A stretch of DNA of 44,433 bases from Bacteroidales bacterium (GTDB taxonomy: Bacteria > Bacteroidota > Bacteroidia > Bacteroidales > VadinHA17), in NCBI GenBank assembly GCA_017882305.1, contig JADGPU010000016.1, forward strand, positions 1 to 44,433. The letters run 5' to 3'. The position numbers were made by a program, and so were the translations under genes. Below the pieces are notes generated by a model. The model saw nothing but the letters and a program-made list of their open reading frames with translations. It was not told where the DNA came from and made no database searches. Positions 33,714 through 43,293 of this stretch are shown piece by piece. Numbering within the stretch: the stretch's first letter is position 1; each line of letters begins with the position of its first letter.

Positions 33714-33727
33714 TTCATTAAAAAGAT

Positions 33728-33735
33728 GCAAATAT
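33728..33735 (-). promoter_or_regulatory. Putative -7 promoter element of the tetR-efflux operon
   Basis: On the minus strand this is TATATTTG, an exact TAnnTTTG, 14 bp upstream of the start codon. A TTTG (33759-33762, minus) lies 23 bp further upstream as a possible -33 box, slightly far. Confidence 0.5.
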
Positions 33736-33743
33736 AACAATCT

Positions 33744-33778
33744 GTCTGACTATCTTGTTCAAATGGTCAGATCAAGAT
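33744..33778. promoter_or_regulatory. Two interleaved inverted repeats, candidate TetR operator
   Basis: TCTGAC (33744-33749) pairs with GTCAGA (33765-33770), and TATCTTG (33750-33756) pairs with CAAGATA (33772-33778). Both have 15-nt spacers and overlap each other. They cover the region between and around the putative -33 and -7 boxes, where a repressor would block transcription. Confidence 0.5.
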
Positions 33779-34018
33779 AATTTTTATTTTGCAAAATTTG
33801 TATTATGCAAATTTTAAACTCAGTTCAATGAGAAATTTATCAACAAATAAGCTCTTCTAATATTTTAATAAAATAAGGATTTTGAAAGATAAAATGGTCA
33901 TTTCTTTCAGCTATAATAATTATTTATCTAAAAAATTTCCTACTACATGGAAGTAAATGTATTTTTGAAACAAGAATGTATCAATTTTTTGACAAGACAA
34001 TTTTCAAAAAATAGCAAT

Positions 34019-34426
34019 ATGAAAACAGCCAAAACACTCTTTTTAATTATTCTCATTTCAGGAATTACTCTGTCAGCAGAGTGTCAGAAATCAGGATCAA
34101 ACGACAAGATCAAAAGCCTGATAGTTTCAGAAGAAAAATATGATATGCTGGTTAAAAAGCAGTATAAGGATTCTGAAACTTACTATGATTCACGTGGTAA
34201 TGTACTTGAAAGCATTAATTATAAACAAGGTAAAGTAGATAAACATTTTAAATACCAGTATGATTCAGATAATAACAAGATTAAAGAAGAGGAGTTTGAT
34301 ACATCAGGCAGACTAAAAGAATCATCAGAATACAAGTATGCAAATGGTTTAAGGACTGAAAAAACAGTTTATGATCCCAATAAAAAGATAAAGTCCAAAA
34401 AAACCTATGTCTATACGACTTACTAA
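34019..34426 (+). CDS. Small exported protein with YD/YwqK-like beta repeats
   Basis: A 135-aa protein; I start it at ATG 34019, which begins a signal peptide (MKTAKTLFLIILISGITLSA), instead of an upstream frame at 33947. The mature part has four short beta-hairpin repeats of the form YYDSRGNVLESINYKQGK, YQYDSDNNKIKEEEFDTSGR, YKYANGLRTEKTVYD and KIKSKKTYVY. The pattern resembles RHS/YD or YwqK-type repeats. Function unknown. It precedes the VTC-domain gene by 3 bp, so it is in the same transcript. Confidence 0.7.
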   Translation: MKTAKTLFLIILISGITLSAECQKSGSNDKIKSLIVSEEKYDMLVKKQYKDSETYYDSRGNVLESINYKQGKVDKHFKYQYDSDNNKIKEEEFDTSGRLKESSEYKYANGLRTEKTVYDPNKKIKSKKTYVYTTY

Positions 34427-34429
34427 GAG

Positions 34430-35206
34430 ATGTACAAATCTGAGATTCATACATTACTGAGTTCATTTGTCCCGACTGGTTTAAATGAAATGAATGAAGT
34501 AAGTTTAATGAACCGGGTTGAAACAAAGTATGTTTTCTCTGCAAAGAGACTTCCCTTTTTGCTGGATAGATTATCGACGAGTTATAAAGTTCTGGAAATT
34601 GATACGATAAGGATTTTCCCCTATCACACTACTTACCTTGATACTTATGACTTTCTGTTTTACATGCAACAGGTAAGAGGTAAACTAAACAGACACAAGA
34701 TCAGGTACAGACGATATGAGTCGACAGGTCTTTCATTTCTTGAGATAAAAAAGAAGACAAACAAAAACAGAACCATCAAATGGCGGATTGAAAACAGCTT
34801 AGACATTAATTCTCCGGATGAAAATGCATCTGCTTTCATTAAAGAATATATGCACGATAGCTTTCTTGATTTGCGACCTGTCCTAATTGATAAATTTACC
34901 AGGATAACTCTGGTTGGGACTGAGCTTAAAGAACGGATCACATTGGATTATAATCTCAATTTTTCAAGTCCTGAAGGTGAAAATTCCGAATTACCATTTT
35001 TAGCCATAGCTGAATTAAAAAGGGAAAGACATTCCGGTCAGCCACATATTGGAAAGATCATGAAGCAGATTGGTGTTCATCCTAACAGTTTCAGTAAATA
35101 TTGCATTGGGAGCGCACTAGTGAAAGATATGCCTCGAAAAAACACATTAAAACAAAATTTACTTTTAATTAATAAAATAGAAAATGAATACACTAAATCT
35201 ACTTGA
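34430..35206 (+). CDS. VTC-domain protein (polyphosphate polymerase-like)
   Basis: A 258-aa protein of the VTC domain family, within the triphosphate tunnel superfamily. Expected tunnel residues are visible: NRVETKYVFS near the N-terminus, the basic HKIRYRRYESTGLSFLEIKK, KWRIE, ITLDYNLNF and AIAELKRERH near the C-terminus. The eukaryotic VTC catalytic subunit makes polyphosphate from ATP at membranes; bacterial members are presumed similar but proof is limited. It overlaps the DUF4956 membrane protein gene by 23 bp, a common pairing. No membrane segment of its own. Confidence 0.85.
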   Translation: MYKSEIHTLLSSFVPTGLNEMNEVSLMNRVETKYVFSAKRLPFLLDRLSTSYKVLEIDTIRIFPYHTTYLDTYDFLFYMQQVRGKLNRHKIRYRRYESTGLSFLEIKKKTNKNRTIKWRIENSLDINSPDENASAFIKEYMHDSFLDLRPVLIDKFTRITLVGTELKERITLDYNLNFSSPEGENSELPFLAIAELKRERHSGQPHIGKIMKQIGVHPNSFSKYCIGSALVKDMPRKNTLKQNLLLINKIENEYTKST

Positions 35207-35888
35207 ACCTGACAAAATAAATCTGGCAGGTATAGAACTTATCGATATCCCCAGTTTTCTTGAACTGCTTGGACGATTTGCACTGAACATGGCTGTGATA
35301 TTAATTCTTGTCAGATGGCTATATTATTCAACCACCAAAAGAAAAGATTACCTGTTCACCTATATCCTGATTTCCAGTCTTATATTCAGTTTATGTTATC
35401 TTCTGGCAAGTGTAAAACTTCAGATAGGGTTTGCTCTTGGCCTTTTTGCAATTTTCGGTATAATCCGTTACAGAACCACCTCAATTCCCATCAAGGAGAT
35501 GACCTATCTGTTTCTGACTATAGGTGTCTCTATCATAAATGCTCTTGCTGACACTAAAACAAGTGTTGCAGAAGTTCTATTTACCAACTTTGCGATTATT
35601 GCACTCACATTTTGCATGGAAAAAATATGGCTGCAGAAACATGAATTATCAAAGATTATTATCTATGAAAAGATTGATCTTATTAAACCTGAAAATAATC
35701 AGGAACTTTTGAATGATCTCCAGCAGAGGACCGGAATAAAAAAAATAAAAAGGGTCGATATTGGCAAAATTGATTTTCTTAAAGATACCTGTACTATTCA
35801 GATGTTTTACGATGTGATTGGATATCAGTTTAATACTATTGACCAGGTTGATAATAATAAAGATAATGGGGATGATGATGATGACTAA
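35184..35888 (+). CDS. DUF4956 membrane protein
   Basis: A 234-aa protein of the DUF4956 family with three to four membrane segments in the first 140 residues: FALNMAVILILVRWLYY, YILISSLIFSLCYLLAS, FALGLFAIFGIIRYRT and FLTIGVSIINALAD. Family motif FGIIRYRTTSIPIKEMTYLF is clear. The soluble C-terminal domain ends in an Asp-rich stretch, DNGDDDDD. It overlaps the VTC gene, and the two are usually linked, suggesting a membrane assembly that makes or moves polyphosphate. It ends inside the first codons of the DUF2490 gene. Confidence 0.85.
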   Translation: MNTLNLLEPDKINLAGIELIDIPSFLELLGRFALNMAVILILVRWLYYSTTKRKDYLFTYILISSLIFSLCYLLASVKLQIGFALGLFAIFGIIRYRTTSIPIKEMTYLFLTIGVSIINALADTKTSVAEVLFTNFAIIALTFCMEKIWLQKHELSKIIIYEKIDLIKPENNQELLNDLQQRTGIKKIKRVDIGKIDFLKDTCTIQMFYDVIGYQFNTIDQVDNNKDNGDDDDD

Positions 35889-36549
35889 AAAGTGGTGTAT
35901 TGTTTTATTCTCCTTTTTTCTTCCACTGATAGCTTTTTCCCAGAAAAAGGATTTTGGGATATGGTATGGAGTTTCAGCTGAGCATAAATTAGCTAAAAAG
36001 CTGGAGATTGATTTATCAACAGATATCCGGACCTTTAATAATGCTTCGAAAATCGAAGAAGCTTTTATTGAAGGTGGATTAACTTACAATTTCTCCAAAC
36101 ATCTAGGTATAGCCGGTTCTTACCGACTTACAGAGAATCTTGAGAATAATAATTCTTACTATTTTCAGCATAAAGTGTTTCTGGATTTTAAGGGAACCCT
36201 TCCATTAGGCAAGTTTAATTTCACAGGTCGATTAAGATTGCAGACCAGAATTAAGACATATATTAAGGATGAAAACGATAACTTTCCCGATTATACAGGC
36301 AGAATTAAAATAAAGGCTACTTATAAGACACCGACTTTCCCGATAGATCCGTATATATACGTAGAATCTTTCTGTCCTATGTTTTCGGATAAGTCCGGAA
36401 CTATTGGAAAAAACAGGTTTGCAGCCGGGATGGATTTACGCATCATCAAACGGCATTCAGTTGAATTAGAATATATCTTTCAGCGCGATTATCAGCCTCA
36501 TCTTTCAGATATTAACATAATATCAATTGACTATAATATCAAATTTTAG
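35872..36549 (+). CDS. DUF2490 outer-membrane beta-barrel protein
   Basis: A DUF2490-type exported protein of about 225 aa. The start is ambiguous because ATGs lie in a row at 35866 and 35872-35881; I give 35872. A signal peptide ends near AFSQKKDFGIW. Alternating hydrophobic strands such as LEIDLSTDIRTF, FTGRLRLQTRIKTYI and VELEYIFQRDYQPH, with a terminal aromatic residue (DYNIKF), indicate an outer-membrane beta-barrel. Overlap with the DUF4956 gene implies coupled translation. Its role beside VTC-DUF4956 is unknown. Confidence 0.82.
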   Translation: MMMMTKKWCIVLFSFFLPLIAFSQKKDFGIWYGVSAEHKLAKKLEIDLSTDIRTFNNASKIEEAFIEGGLTYNFSKHLGIAGSYRLTENLENNNSYYFQHKVFLDFKGTLPLGKFNFTGRLRLQTRIKTYIKDENDNFPDYTGRIKIKATYKTPTFPIDPYIYVESFCPMFSDKSGTIGKNRFAAGMDLRIIKRHSVELEYIFQRDYQPHLSDINIISIDYNIKF

Positions 36550-36577
36550 TTCTTATTCCCCGATACATTTTAAATAG

Positions 36578-37936
36578 ATGAGATCCAATATTCTGCCACC
36601 TGGAACATTTATTGCTCTGTTTGTGATTTCATTTAATCTGAACGGACAAATAGTACCGGAGCGTCAATGGCCTGGATTTCGCGGGTATATGGCATCGGGC
36701 GTTCTTGATAATGCAAACCTTCCCGAATCATTTGACTTTCAGAAAATGATTAATGTAAGATGGAAAACCGGTATACCCGGATTGGGTCTGTCAAGTCCTG
36801 TAATCTGGGGCGATAAATTATTCATCACTACTGCAGTAAGCAACTCAGATAAGCAAGGGATTAAGACTGGTATTTATGGAGATGGGATGCCGGTAGCTGA
36901 TAGCTCTGTCCACGACTGGAAAGTTTTTTGTATTGATAAAAACTCAGGAAAAATTATATGGGAAAGAACAGCCTGCACTGGTATTCCCAAAATCAGGCGT
37001 CATCCTAAATCGACTCATGCTAATTCCTCAATTGCAACTGATGGTAAATATGCAGTTGCCTTTTTTGGATCTGAAGGTTTATACTGTTATGATTTTGAAG
37101 GAAAGCTGATTTGGAAAAAGAATTTTGGTGTGCTTAAATCTGTTGCTTACGATTATGTTGCAGCTGAATGGGAGTTCGCCAGTTCCCCAATAATATATAA
37201 TGGTGTACTGATCATTCAATGCGACGTCCTGGAAAATTCATTTTTGGCTGCTTATGATCTGAAGACTGGAAAGGAATTATGGAAAAGCCAAAGAGACGAA
37301 TACCCAGGGTGGTGTACACCAAATATTTATAAAGACGGTGATAAAATACGAATCGCTGTAAATGGCTACAAACATCGTGGAGGATATGATTTTGAAACTG
37401 GAAAAGAAATATGGCGAATGTCTGGTGGGGGTGATGTTCCGATTCCAACTCCTGTTATTGGAAAAGACCTGATATATTTCAATAGCGCTCACGGGCCATC
37501 TTCACCTATATATGCGATTAAATCCAATGCTTCCGGTGATATTACACTTAAACCGACAGGCATTCTGAATGAATATGTAAAATGGAGTATTCCACGTGGA
37601 GGTTCATATATTCATACATTACTGGTTTACAGAGATCATCTTTATAATGTTAACTGGAACGGCACTGTTGTCTGTTATGATGCCGTAACAGGCAAAGAGC
37701 TGTATAAGGCAAAGCTTGGAAATGCACAGAGCTTTATCGCATCACCCGTAGCTTCGGATGGGAAACTGTACATTGTTGATGAACAAGGGACTGTATACAT
37801 AATCGAGGATGGCATTTCATTCAGACAACTTGCTGAAATACATATGAATGATATATGTTTAACTGCTCCTGCTATTACTGACGGTATGATATACTTCAGA
37901 ACTCAGAAATACCTTATTGCAGTTGGAAATAAATAA
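36578..37936 (+). CDS. Exported PQQ-like beta-propeller protein, copy 1
   Basis: A 452-aa exported protein with PQQ-enzyme-like propeller blades. The N-terminal leader ends near NLNGQ. Typical blade motifs are [49 protein letters not shown] and [15 protein letters not shown]. These are the tryptophan-docking repeats of the quinoprotein propeller, but no dehydrogenase active-site domain is visible, so a scaffold or binding role is as likely as catalysis. The next gene encodes a protein of identical length aligned without visible gaps. It begins 28 bp after the DUF2490 gene. Confidence 0.87.
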   Translation: MRSNILPPGTFIALFVISFNLNGQIVPERQWPGFRGYMASGVLDNANLPESFDFQKMINVRWKTGIPGLGLSSPVIWGDKLFITTAVSNSDKQGIKTGIYGDGMPVADSSVHDWKVFCIDKNSGKIIWERTACTGIPKIRRHPKSTHANSSIATDGKYAVAFFGSEGLYCYDFEGKLIWKKNFGVLKSVAYDYVAAEWEFASSPIIYNGVLIIQCDVLENSFLAAYDLKTGKELWKSQRDEYPGWCTPNIYKDGDKIRIAVNGYKHRGGYDFETGKEIWRMSGGGDVPIPTPVIGKDLIYFNSAHGPSSPIYAIKSNASGDITLKPTGILNEYVKWSIPRGGSYIHTLLVYRDHLYNVNWNGTVVCYDAVTGKELYKAKLGNAQSFIASPVASDGKLYIVDEQGTVYIIEDGISFRQLAEIHMNDICLTAPAITDGMIYFRTQKYLIAVGNK

Positions 37937-37960
37937 TTTATATTCTATATTCTTAAAACA

Positions 37961-39319
37961 ATGAAAAAACATCTTGCGCTCATATTTATATCCTCATTTT
38001 TGGTTTTTTCAATTAATAAAGTCTCAGCTCAGATTAACCCTGACAGGCAGTGGACAGCTTATCGTGGAAAATTGTCATCGGGTGTTTTGGATAACGCGAA
38101 TCTTCCTGAATCATTTGACATCAATAATATGATCAATGTCAGGTGGAAGACAGAGATACCGGGTTTAGGACTTTCAAGTCCTGTAATTTGGGACAACAAA
38201 GTATTCATAACCAGTGCTATAAGTCAGGCCGACAGAGATGGATTTAAGATTGGAATATTTGGTGATATCTCACCGGTAAAAGACTCATCCGTTCATGAAT
38301 GGAAAGTGTTTTGCATTGATAAAAATACAGGTAAGACGATTTGGGAAAGGACATCTTTTAAAGGGATACCTAAGATGAAACGTCATCCCAAATCAACCCA
38401 TGCAAACACTTCAATTGCTACGGATGGCAAATATGTTGTCGCATTTTTCGGATCAGAGGGTCTTTTTTGCTATGATATGAACGGAAAGCTGTTATGGCAG
38501 AAAAGCTTCGGTTTACTTAAATCAGTCTTTTTCATGGTAAAATCGGCCGAATGGGAATTTGCCAGTTCTCCTGTCATTTACAATGGTGTTCTGATAATCC
38601 AGTGTGATGTATTGGAGAACTCCTTTGTTGCAGCATATGACGTTAAAACAGGAAAAGAACTCTGGAAAACAGAACGGGACGAATACCCTGGATGGTGTAC
38701 TCCAAACATATATACAAATGCCGGCAAAACCTATGTTGCACTTAACGGTTATAAAAACCGTGGTGGCTATGATTTCGAAACCGGTAAGGAGGTCTGGAAG
38801 ATGTCGGGGGGCGGCGATATTCAGATACCAACTCCTGTTGTCGGAAATGATATGATCTATTTCAACAGTGCTCATGGACGAAGTTCACCAATAATTGCAG
38901 TTAAAACAAATGCTGTTGGCGACATTACACTTAAGGACTCTGAAACAGCTAATGAATTCATAAAATGGAGCCTGCCACGAGGAGGCTCATATATGCATAC
39001 TTTGCTGCTTTATAAAAATCATCTGTATAATGTAAACTGGAATGGGGCCTTAATATGTCTCGATCCCCTTACCGGTAAGGAGATTTATAATGCAAAACTC
39101 GGGAAAGCCAAAAGCTTTATAGCATCTCCGGTTGCATCTGATGGTAAGATATATGTTGTCGACGAGGAAGGTACTATTTATATTATCCGGGATGGAGATG
39201 AATTTAAACTTATTGCTGAGATACCAATGAATGATATATGTATGACAGCTCCTGCAATTACTGATGGGATGATTATATTCAGGACCCAAAAATATCTGGT
39301 GGCAGTAGGGAAAAAATAG
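37961..39319 (+). CDS. Exported PQQ-like beta-propeller protein, copy 2
   Basis: A 452-aa exported protein, a tandem paralogue of the preceding gene. Shared stretches include [32 protein letters not shown] (versus [18 protein letters not shown]), [20 protein letters not shown] and [18 protein letters not shown]. The leader ends at KVSAQ. Differences are concentrated in the leader and the segment after LLKSVF. It is convergent with the FtsX gene, 7 bp away. Function unknown. Confidence 0.87.
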   Translation: MKKHLALIFISSFLVFSINKVSAQINPDRQWTAYRGKLSSGVLDNANLPESFDINNMINVRWKTEIPGLGLSSPVIWDNKVFITSAISQADRDGFKIGIFGDISPVKDSSVHEWKVFCIDKNTGKTIWERTSFKGIPKMKRHPKSTHANTSIATDGKYVVAFFGSEGLFCYDMNGKLLWQKSFGLLKSVFFMVKSAEWEFASSPVIYNGVLIIQCDVLENSFVAAYDVKTGKELWKTERDEYPGWCTPNIYTNAGKTYVALNGYKNRGGYDFETGKEVWKMSGGGDIQIPTPVVGNDMIYFNSAHGRSSPIIAVKTNAVGDITLKDSETANEFIKWSLPRGGSYMHTLLLYKNHLYNVNWNGALICLDPLTGKEIYNAKLGKAKSFIASPVASDGKIYVVDEEGTIYIIRDGDEFKLIAEIPMNDICMTAPAITDGMIIFRTQKYLVAVGKK

Positions 39320-39339
39320 TTCTCTGCTATTCTTTTTTC
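39310..39339. terminator. Possible bidirectional terminator between the propeller and FtsX genes
   Basis: GAAAAAATAG (39310-39319) can pair with CTA..TTTTTTC (39327-39339) with a 3-nt bulge, overlapping both stop codons. The stem is A:T only at its base, so it is weak, but the run of A and T suits termination on both strands. Confidence 0.35.
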
Positions 39340-42300
39340 AGACTGGTAATTAACGAATCCTTTGTTACAGATCTCACAGACAGAGATAAGGCAAATAAAC
39401 CTGTAATCACTATCGCCAGAATCATCAGGAATATAAACAACCATGGTATATCAGGGCTGTTTTTTATTGAGGGAGAAGTTGCAACAAGAGCAGAAACAAT
39501 ACCTGCTGAAACTCCGGCAAAAAGTATCAGCACTTGTTCTGAAAAAATCATTCTTCTGATATTTTTTACATGAAAACCTGTTGCCAGCATTAATGCAAAT
39601 TCTTGTTTTCGCTGGCTATAGTTCCGTAAAAGTACAAATCCAAGTCCTGCAACACCAATTATCATTCCAAATGCTCCAAAGACACCAAATACTGTGAGGT
39701 ACGTATTAGTAACTTTATTAAATGATGCCAGGCGGTCAGATGTTTTTTCAATGTTTACTCCATAATTTGCCAGCCTTTCATTCAAAGAGCTTTTGTATAA
39801 ATCAGTTATCGCACTGTTACCATCAACAAGCAATACCTGACTTCCGGAAACAGAAGGATAATACTTTATGAAATTTTCTCTTCCAATCAGTACATTGCCC
39901 TGAAAAACAGATGATTGTAATCCTGCGGCAATAATAATATTCACAGTCCGTCCATTCTCAGCTCTGAGGACTAATGTATCTCCTGTATTTAGTTTTAGTC
40001 CCCAGTCGAGAACAGTCTGATCAGCAATACCATAAATTGTATTATTTTCTGCAGGAAGATTTAGAAACTGCCAGGGATTCTCAATGTTTTTAGTTACAAG
40101 TACTTTTGAAAAAGAGAAAGACTTTTTTGTTATGAAATCATGAGGGTCAATTCCCAGAAGAGGAGGAACTGTAATATAATTAAGATTAAGGCAGCTGGCG
40201 TCATTACCTGGATACATTTTCATCTGGACAAAACTTATCTTAGAAAGCTGATCGTTGTCGAGTCCCATTGTTTTCCTGCCAGATTCTGTATTCAGATCTT
40301 CTTTTACGGGGACAGTGTTTTCGCACCATAGCAAATATCCACCGGTACCACCTGACCGCTTAAACTGGTTTTCATTAAAGCTCATCCTGTTTGCACCTGT
40401 AATACTTACAGTAAAAATTCCTGCAGCTATAAAAAGGATCGGAGTTACAGCATTAGAAGGATTAAAAGAGTAGTAGAGATGCGATAACTGTTTTCTGTTT
40501 TTAATTCTGTCAGCATTATTAATAAATCTACGAATATAATACTGCCTCCACAAGAGAACTAAAGTCAATAAAAGTACTGTTCCTGCTGCAAAAGAAAATG
40601 AGAGTTGTCGGTCCCTGAATAATAAAGACAGTACAAATAATGAAATTGTTATAGCAACTGAGGTAAGCAACATAAAAAGGTTCTGAAGGTTTGAAGGAGT
40701 ATTGAAAACCTCCTTTCCCTTTTTATTCAACCCGCTCAGGAAACGTTTAACCTTTAACAGCATAAATGCCATAATAGTAAAGAATGTCAACAGGAATCCT
40801 GAAATTACAGGTATAAAATTAAAGTATGCATCAAGTGTATTGGTCTGTACAGCTCCATTCCAAACAGTATTCAGAGCCCTGATTATAATTATATTAACCA
40901 GATAACCGGCAAATACTCCAATTGAGCATCCGGCCAAACTAATTAATCCGGATTCTATAAATAGCATCTGTGCAATCCACCTGTTTTTAAATCCCAGGGC
41001 AAATAATGTACTAATATGCTTTCTTTTAGAATAAAAGTATGACGAGGCAGCAAACGATAACAAAACCAATGAAGCAAGAATGAGGAAAAATCCAAGACTC
41101 AGGAACAAAGTACCAAAATCAACACTCTCATTTTCAGCTTTTACAGATTCATTCGACAGATCTGCTATAATTAAACCCATCCTTTCAGGATCAAGCGATC
41201 CATTAAGTCTATCGCATATCTCTTTTTCGGTTATCCCTGCGGGACAACGAATAGCTGTCGCCGGACCGAAATTATTTCCCCACAGCTCCTTACCCTTCTC
41301 ATAACTAATAAACGCTTTAGGAGTACCTCTGTATCTATTCCAGTAATCTTCATCCTTTTTACGAATTTCATGCATTTTTATGGGCACACCGGCATCCCAG
41401 TCAGAGCAGGATTCTTTTCCTGAGATCCCTGGAAAATCAGGCATAAGAAGAGAATCTGACCAAATACCCTTCATATCAATAATACGCCTGATAATAAAAT
41501 CGCTGCTTTTTTCAATAAGTTTATTCAAAGAATCAGGTGAATACCAATACATTTTAACAATGGCCCCTTCACCCACGGAAAGATCATTTGCCATCCATCT
41601 GTTTATTATCATTCCATTTCCGGCCGCAATATCTGGATACAGTGAAGAAGGCAATGCTGATACAAATGAATAAGGTGTCGATCTTGTACCAGAATCAAAC
41701 CTGTTGCCAAGGTATGTTATTACAGGAGAAGAAGTGGGCAACAGGATACCAATCTGTTTTATAATTGATTCGTCTATAAAAATCCTGTCAGAAATAAATT
41801 CATATTCACCAGTCTTCTTCACTTTTCTGAGCCTAAGGCCAATATCGGATGGCTTCAAACAATGTCTTAAGACTTCAGATAGCTGCTTTAATGAACTTAT
41901 ATTTTCTTCTTTAATAAGCAATCGGTTTATTTTACTATGTCTCCCTTGAATATCATCCAAATCCGAAAGGGATATAAAGATATTCATAGGAGTTATCTGA
42001 CTGATTGACAACGAGAAGTTTCCTGATTGAGATGGTTCAAGAATAGTTCCTACTTTCATCACAATCGATTTTCCAGCCTCGTTGACAGACGCGAAAGGTG
42101 CATCCAATGGTATGTCGCTTATTTGTGTGAATCGTATAATCAGATCTTCACCTTTTTTAATTCCGAGATAATCTGCAAGCTTTTTATTAACGGCAACCTC
42201 TCCAGGTTTTAGAGCTAAAGTATCCTTTCCCTGAAAGACAAAAAAGTCCCTGTTCACTCCATATATATGTGTTCTGAATGCCTCTTTTTGCGAATTCAGA

Positions 42301-42590
42301 CTCTGACAATATCCATCCTTTTCGAGTATTCCGGTGCATATTATAACAGAACTATCTCTAATTCTTCGAACAAGCTCAGGATCAAAATATCTGATTCCTG
42401 AACTTATGAGAATGGATGTATTTCCAAGGTGCTCTGAGGCTGATTTTTTGAGACTCTCTTTAACAGATCTGCCCGTCAGTAATGATCCGGTTATTACGGC
42501 ACACAGCAGTACAATTATAAGAACCTGGTACAGAACCTGCTTTTTATAGAATTTTACTGATTGGATTATTATCTGGAATGTACCAGGCAT
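39327..42590 (-). CDS. Large ABC transporter permease with two FtsX modules
   Basis: A 1087-aa membrane protein. One N-terminal helix (about 20-38) is followed by a long periplasmic region (about 45-480). The first FtsX module (helices about 490-615) is followed by further helices (640-730), a second periplasmic region, and a second FtsX module at about 967-1080, including TVFGVFGAFGMIIGVAGLGF and IPWLFIFLMILAIVITG. FtsX-type permeases couple ATP hydrolysis to mechanical work or to lipoprotein and glycolipid handling rather than classical transport. It starts 25 bp after the ABC ATPase gene, its presumed partner. Confidence 0.88.
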   Translation of the reverse strand: MPGTFQIIIQSVKFYKKQVLYQVLIIVLLCAVITGSLLTGRSVKESLKKSASEHLGNTSILISSGIRYFDPELVRRIRDSSVIICTGILEKDGYCQSLNSQKEAFRTHIYGVNRDFFVFQGKDTLALKPGEVAVNKKLADYLGIKKGEDLIIRFTQISDIPLDAPFASVNEAGKSIVMKVGTILEPSQSGNFSLSISQITPMNIFISLSDLDDIQGRHSKINRLLIKEENISSLKQLSEVLRHCLKPSDIGLRLRKVKKTGEYEFISDRIFIDESIIKQIGILLPTSSPVITYLGNRFDSGTRSTPYSFVSALPSSLYPDIAAGNGMIINRWMANDLSVGEGAIVKMYWYSPDSLNKLIEKSSDFIIRRIIDMKGIWSDSLLMPDFPGISGKESCSDWDAGVPIKMHEIRKKDEDYWNRYRGTPKAFISYEKGKELWGNNFGPATAIRCPAGITEKEICDRLNGSLDPERMGLIIADLSNESVKAENESVDFGTLFLSLGFFLILASLVLLSFAASSYFYSKRKHISTLFALGFKNRWIAQMLFIESGLISLAGCSIGVFAGYLVNIIIIRALNTVWNGAVQTNTLDAYFNFIPVISGFLLTFFTIMAFMLLKVKRFLSGLNKKGKEVFNTPSNLQNLFMLLTSVAITISLFVLSLLFRDRQLSFSFAAGTVLLLTLVLLWRQYYIRRFINNADRIKNRKQLSHLYYSFNPSNAVTPILFIAAGIFTVSITGANRMSFNENQFKRSGGTGGYLLWCENTVPVKEDLNTESGRKTMGLDNDQLSKISFVQMKMYPGNDASCLNLNYITVPPLLGIDPHDFITKKSFSFSKVLVTKNIENPWQFLNLPAENNTIYGIADQTVLDWGLKLNTGDTLVLRAENGRTVNIIIAAGLQSSVFQGNVLIGRENFIKYYPSVSGSQVLLVDGNSAITDLYKSSLNERLANYGVNIEKTSDRLASFNKVTNTYLTVFGVFGAFGMIIGVAGLGFVLLRNYSQRKQEFALMLATGFHVKNIRRMIFSEQVLILFAGVSAGIVSALVATSPSIKNSPDIPWLFIFLMILAIVITGLFALSLSVRSVTKDSLITSLKKE

Positions 42591-42615
42591 TATAATCAGT
42601 TATTTTATGTTTGGT

Positions 42616-43293
42616 TCAGAATATTAATTTACCTGCCTCGAGACGTAAGATCTTAGACATTTTATTTGCAAGGTCAAATGAATGGGTTGCCAGAATGATC
42701 GTTATACCAAATTCTCTATTCATCTCAAGTAGAAGTTCGCCAAGATTTTCTGCATTCTTTGCATCAAGAGATCCTGTCGGCTCATCTGCAAGAAGAATTG
42801 AGGGGTGATTCGCCAGGGCTCTGACCAGAGCAACACGTTGAGCTTCTCCACCGGAGATACGGAATGGATACTTGTCTTTAAGATCAGAAATACCGGCCTT
42901 TTCCATTAATCCCTTTAAATACTGCTTTTTAACGGAAAGTTCTTCCTGTGAATGCTTTGACGCAAGTAAAGGAAGCTGTATATTTTCTGATACGGTTAGA
43001 TATGGCAACAGAAGATGCTCCTGGAAAACAAAACCTATATTCAGGTTTCTGTAATCAGCGGATTCGTCTTCAGTAAAGTTCGCAACTGAAGCTCCTCTGA
43101 AATGAATCTCTCCTGAATCAGGTTTATCAAGTAATCCTATGATATTCATGAGAGTTGTTTTTCCTGAACCTGATGGCCCCATTACGGCAACTGTTTCGCC
43201 TTCATTCATGTCAAGACAAAGATTGTCAAGCACTGAACCGCGCTGCGCGAATGATTTTGAAATATTATTGATATTCAATATATTATAAAGCAT
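42616..43293 (-). CDS. ABC transporter ATP-binding protein (LolD/MacB-type)
   Basis: A 225-aa ABC ATPase. Walker A is GPSGSGKTTLMN (about 39-50), the Q-loop is in FVFQEHLLLPYLTVSENIQL, the signature is ISGGEAQRVALVRALAN, Walker B is ILLADEPTGSLD and the switch histidine is in ILATHSFDLA. The wording is that of LolD/MacB-type ATPases, which pair with FtsX-domain permeases, as here. It overlaps the upstream glycosyltransferase gene by 11 bp and precedes the permease by 25 bp. Confidence 0.94.
   Translation of the reverse strand: MLYNILNINNISKSFAQRGSVLDNLCLDMNEGETVAVMGPSGSGKTTLMNIIGLLDKPDSGEIHFRGASVANFTEDESADYRNLNIGFVFQEHLLLPYLTVSENIQLPLLASKHSQEELSVKKQYLKGLMEKAGISDLKDKYPFRISGGEAQRVALVRALANHPSILLADEPTGSLDAKNAENLGELLLEMNREFGITIILATHSFDLANKMSKILRLEAGKLIF

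Larger units (their letters stand above)
33714..34018. other. Divergent intergenic region, tetR to small exported protein
   Basis: About 305 bp, A+T-rich. Beside the TetR promoter and operator candidates it has a perfect inverted repeat AAAATTTG/CAAATTTT (33793-33815) and a plus-strand TATTTTTG (33960-33967) that fits the -7 pattern for the next gene. I see no coding or RNA gene. Confidence 0.5.

Noticed and set aside
40140..42549. Several plus-strand ORFs of 60-100 aa opposite the FtsX permease
   Set aside because: Antisense shadows of one continuous 1087-aa frame with clear membrane architecture.
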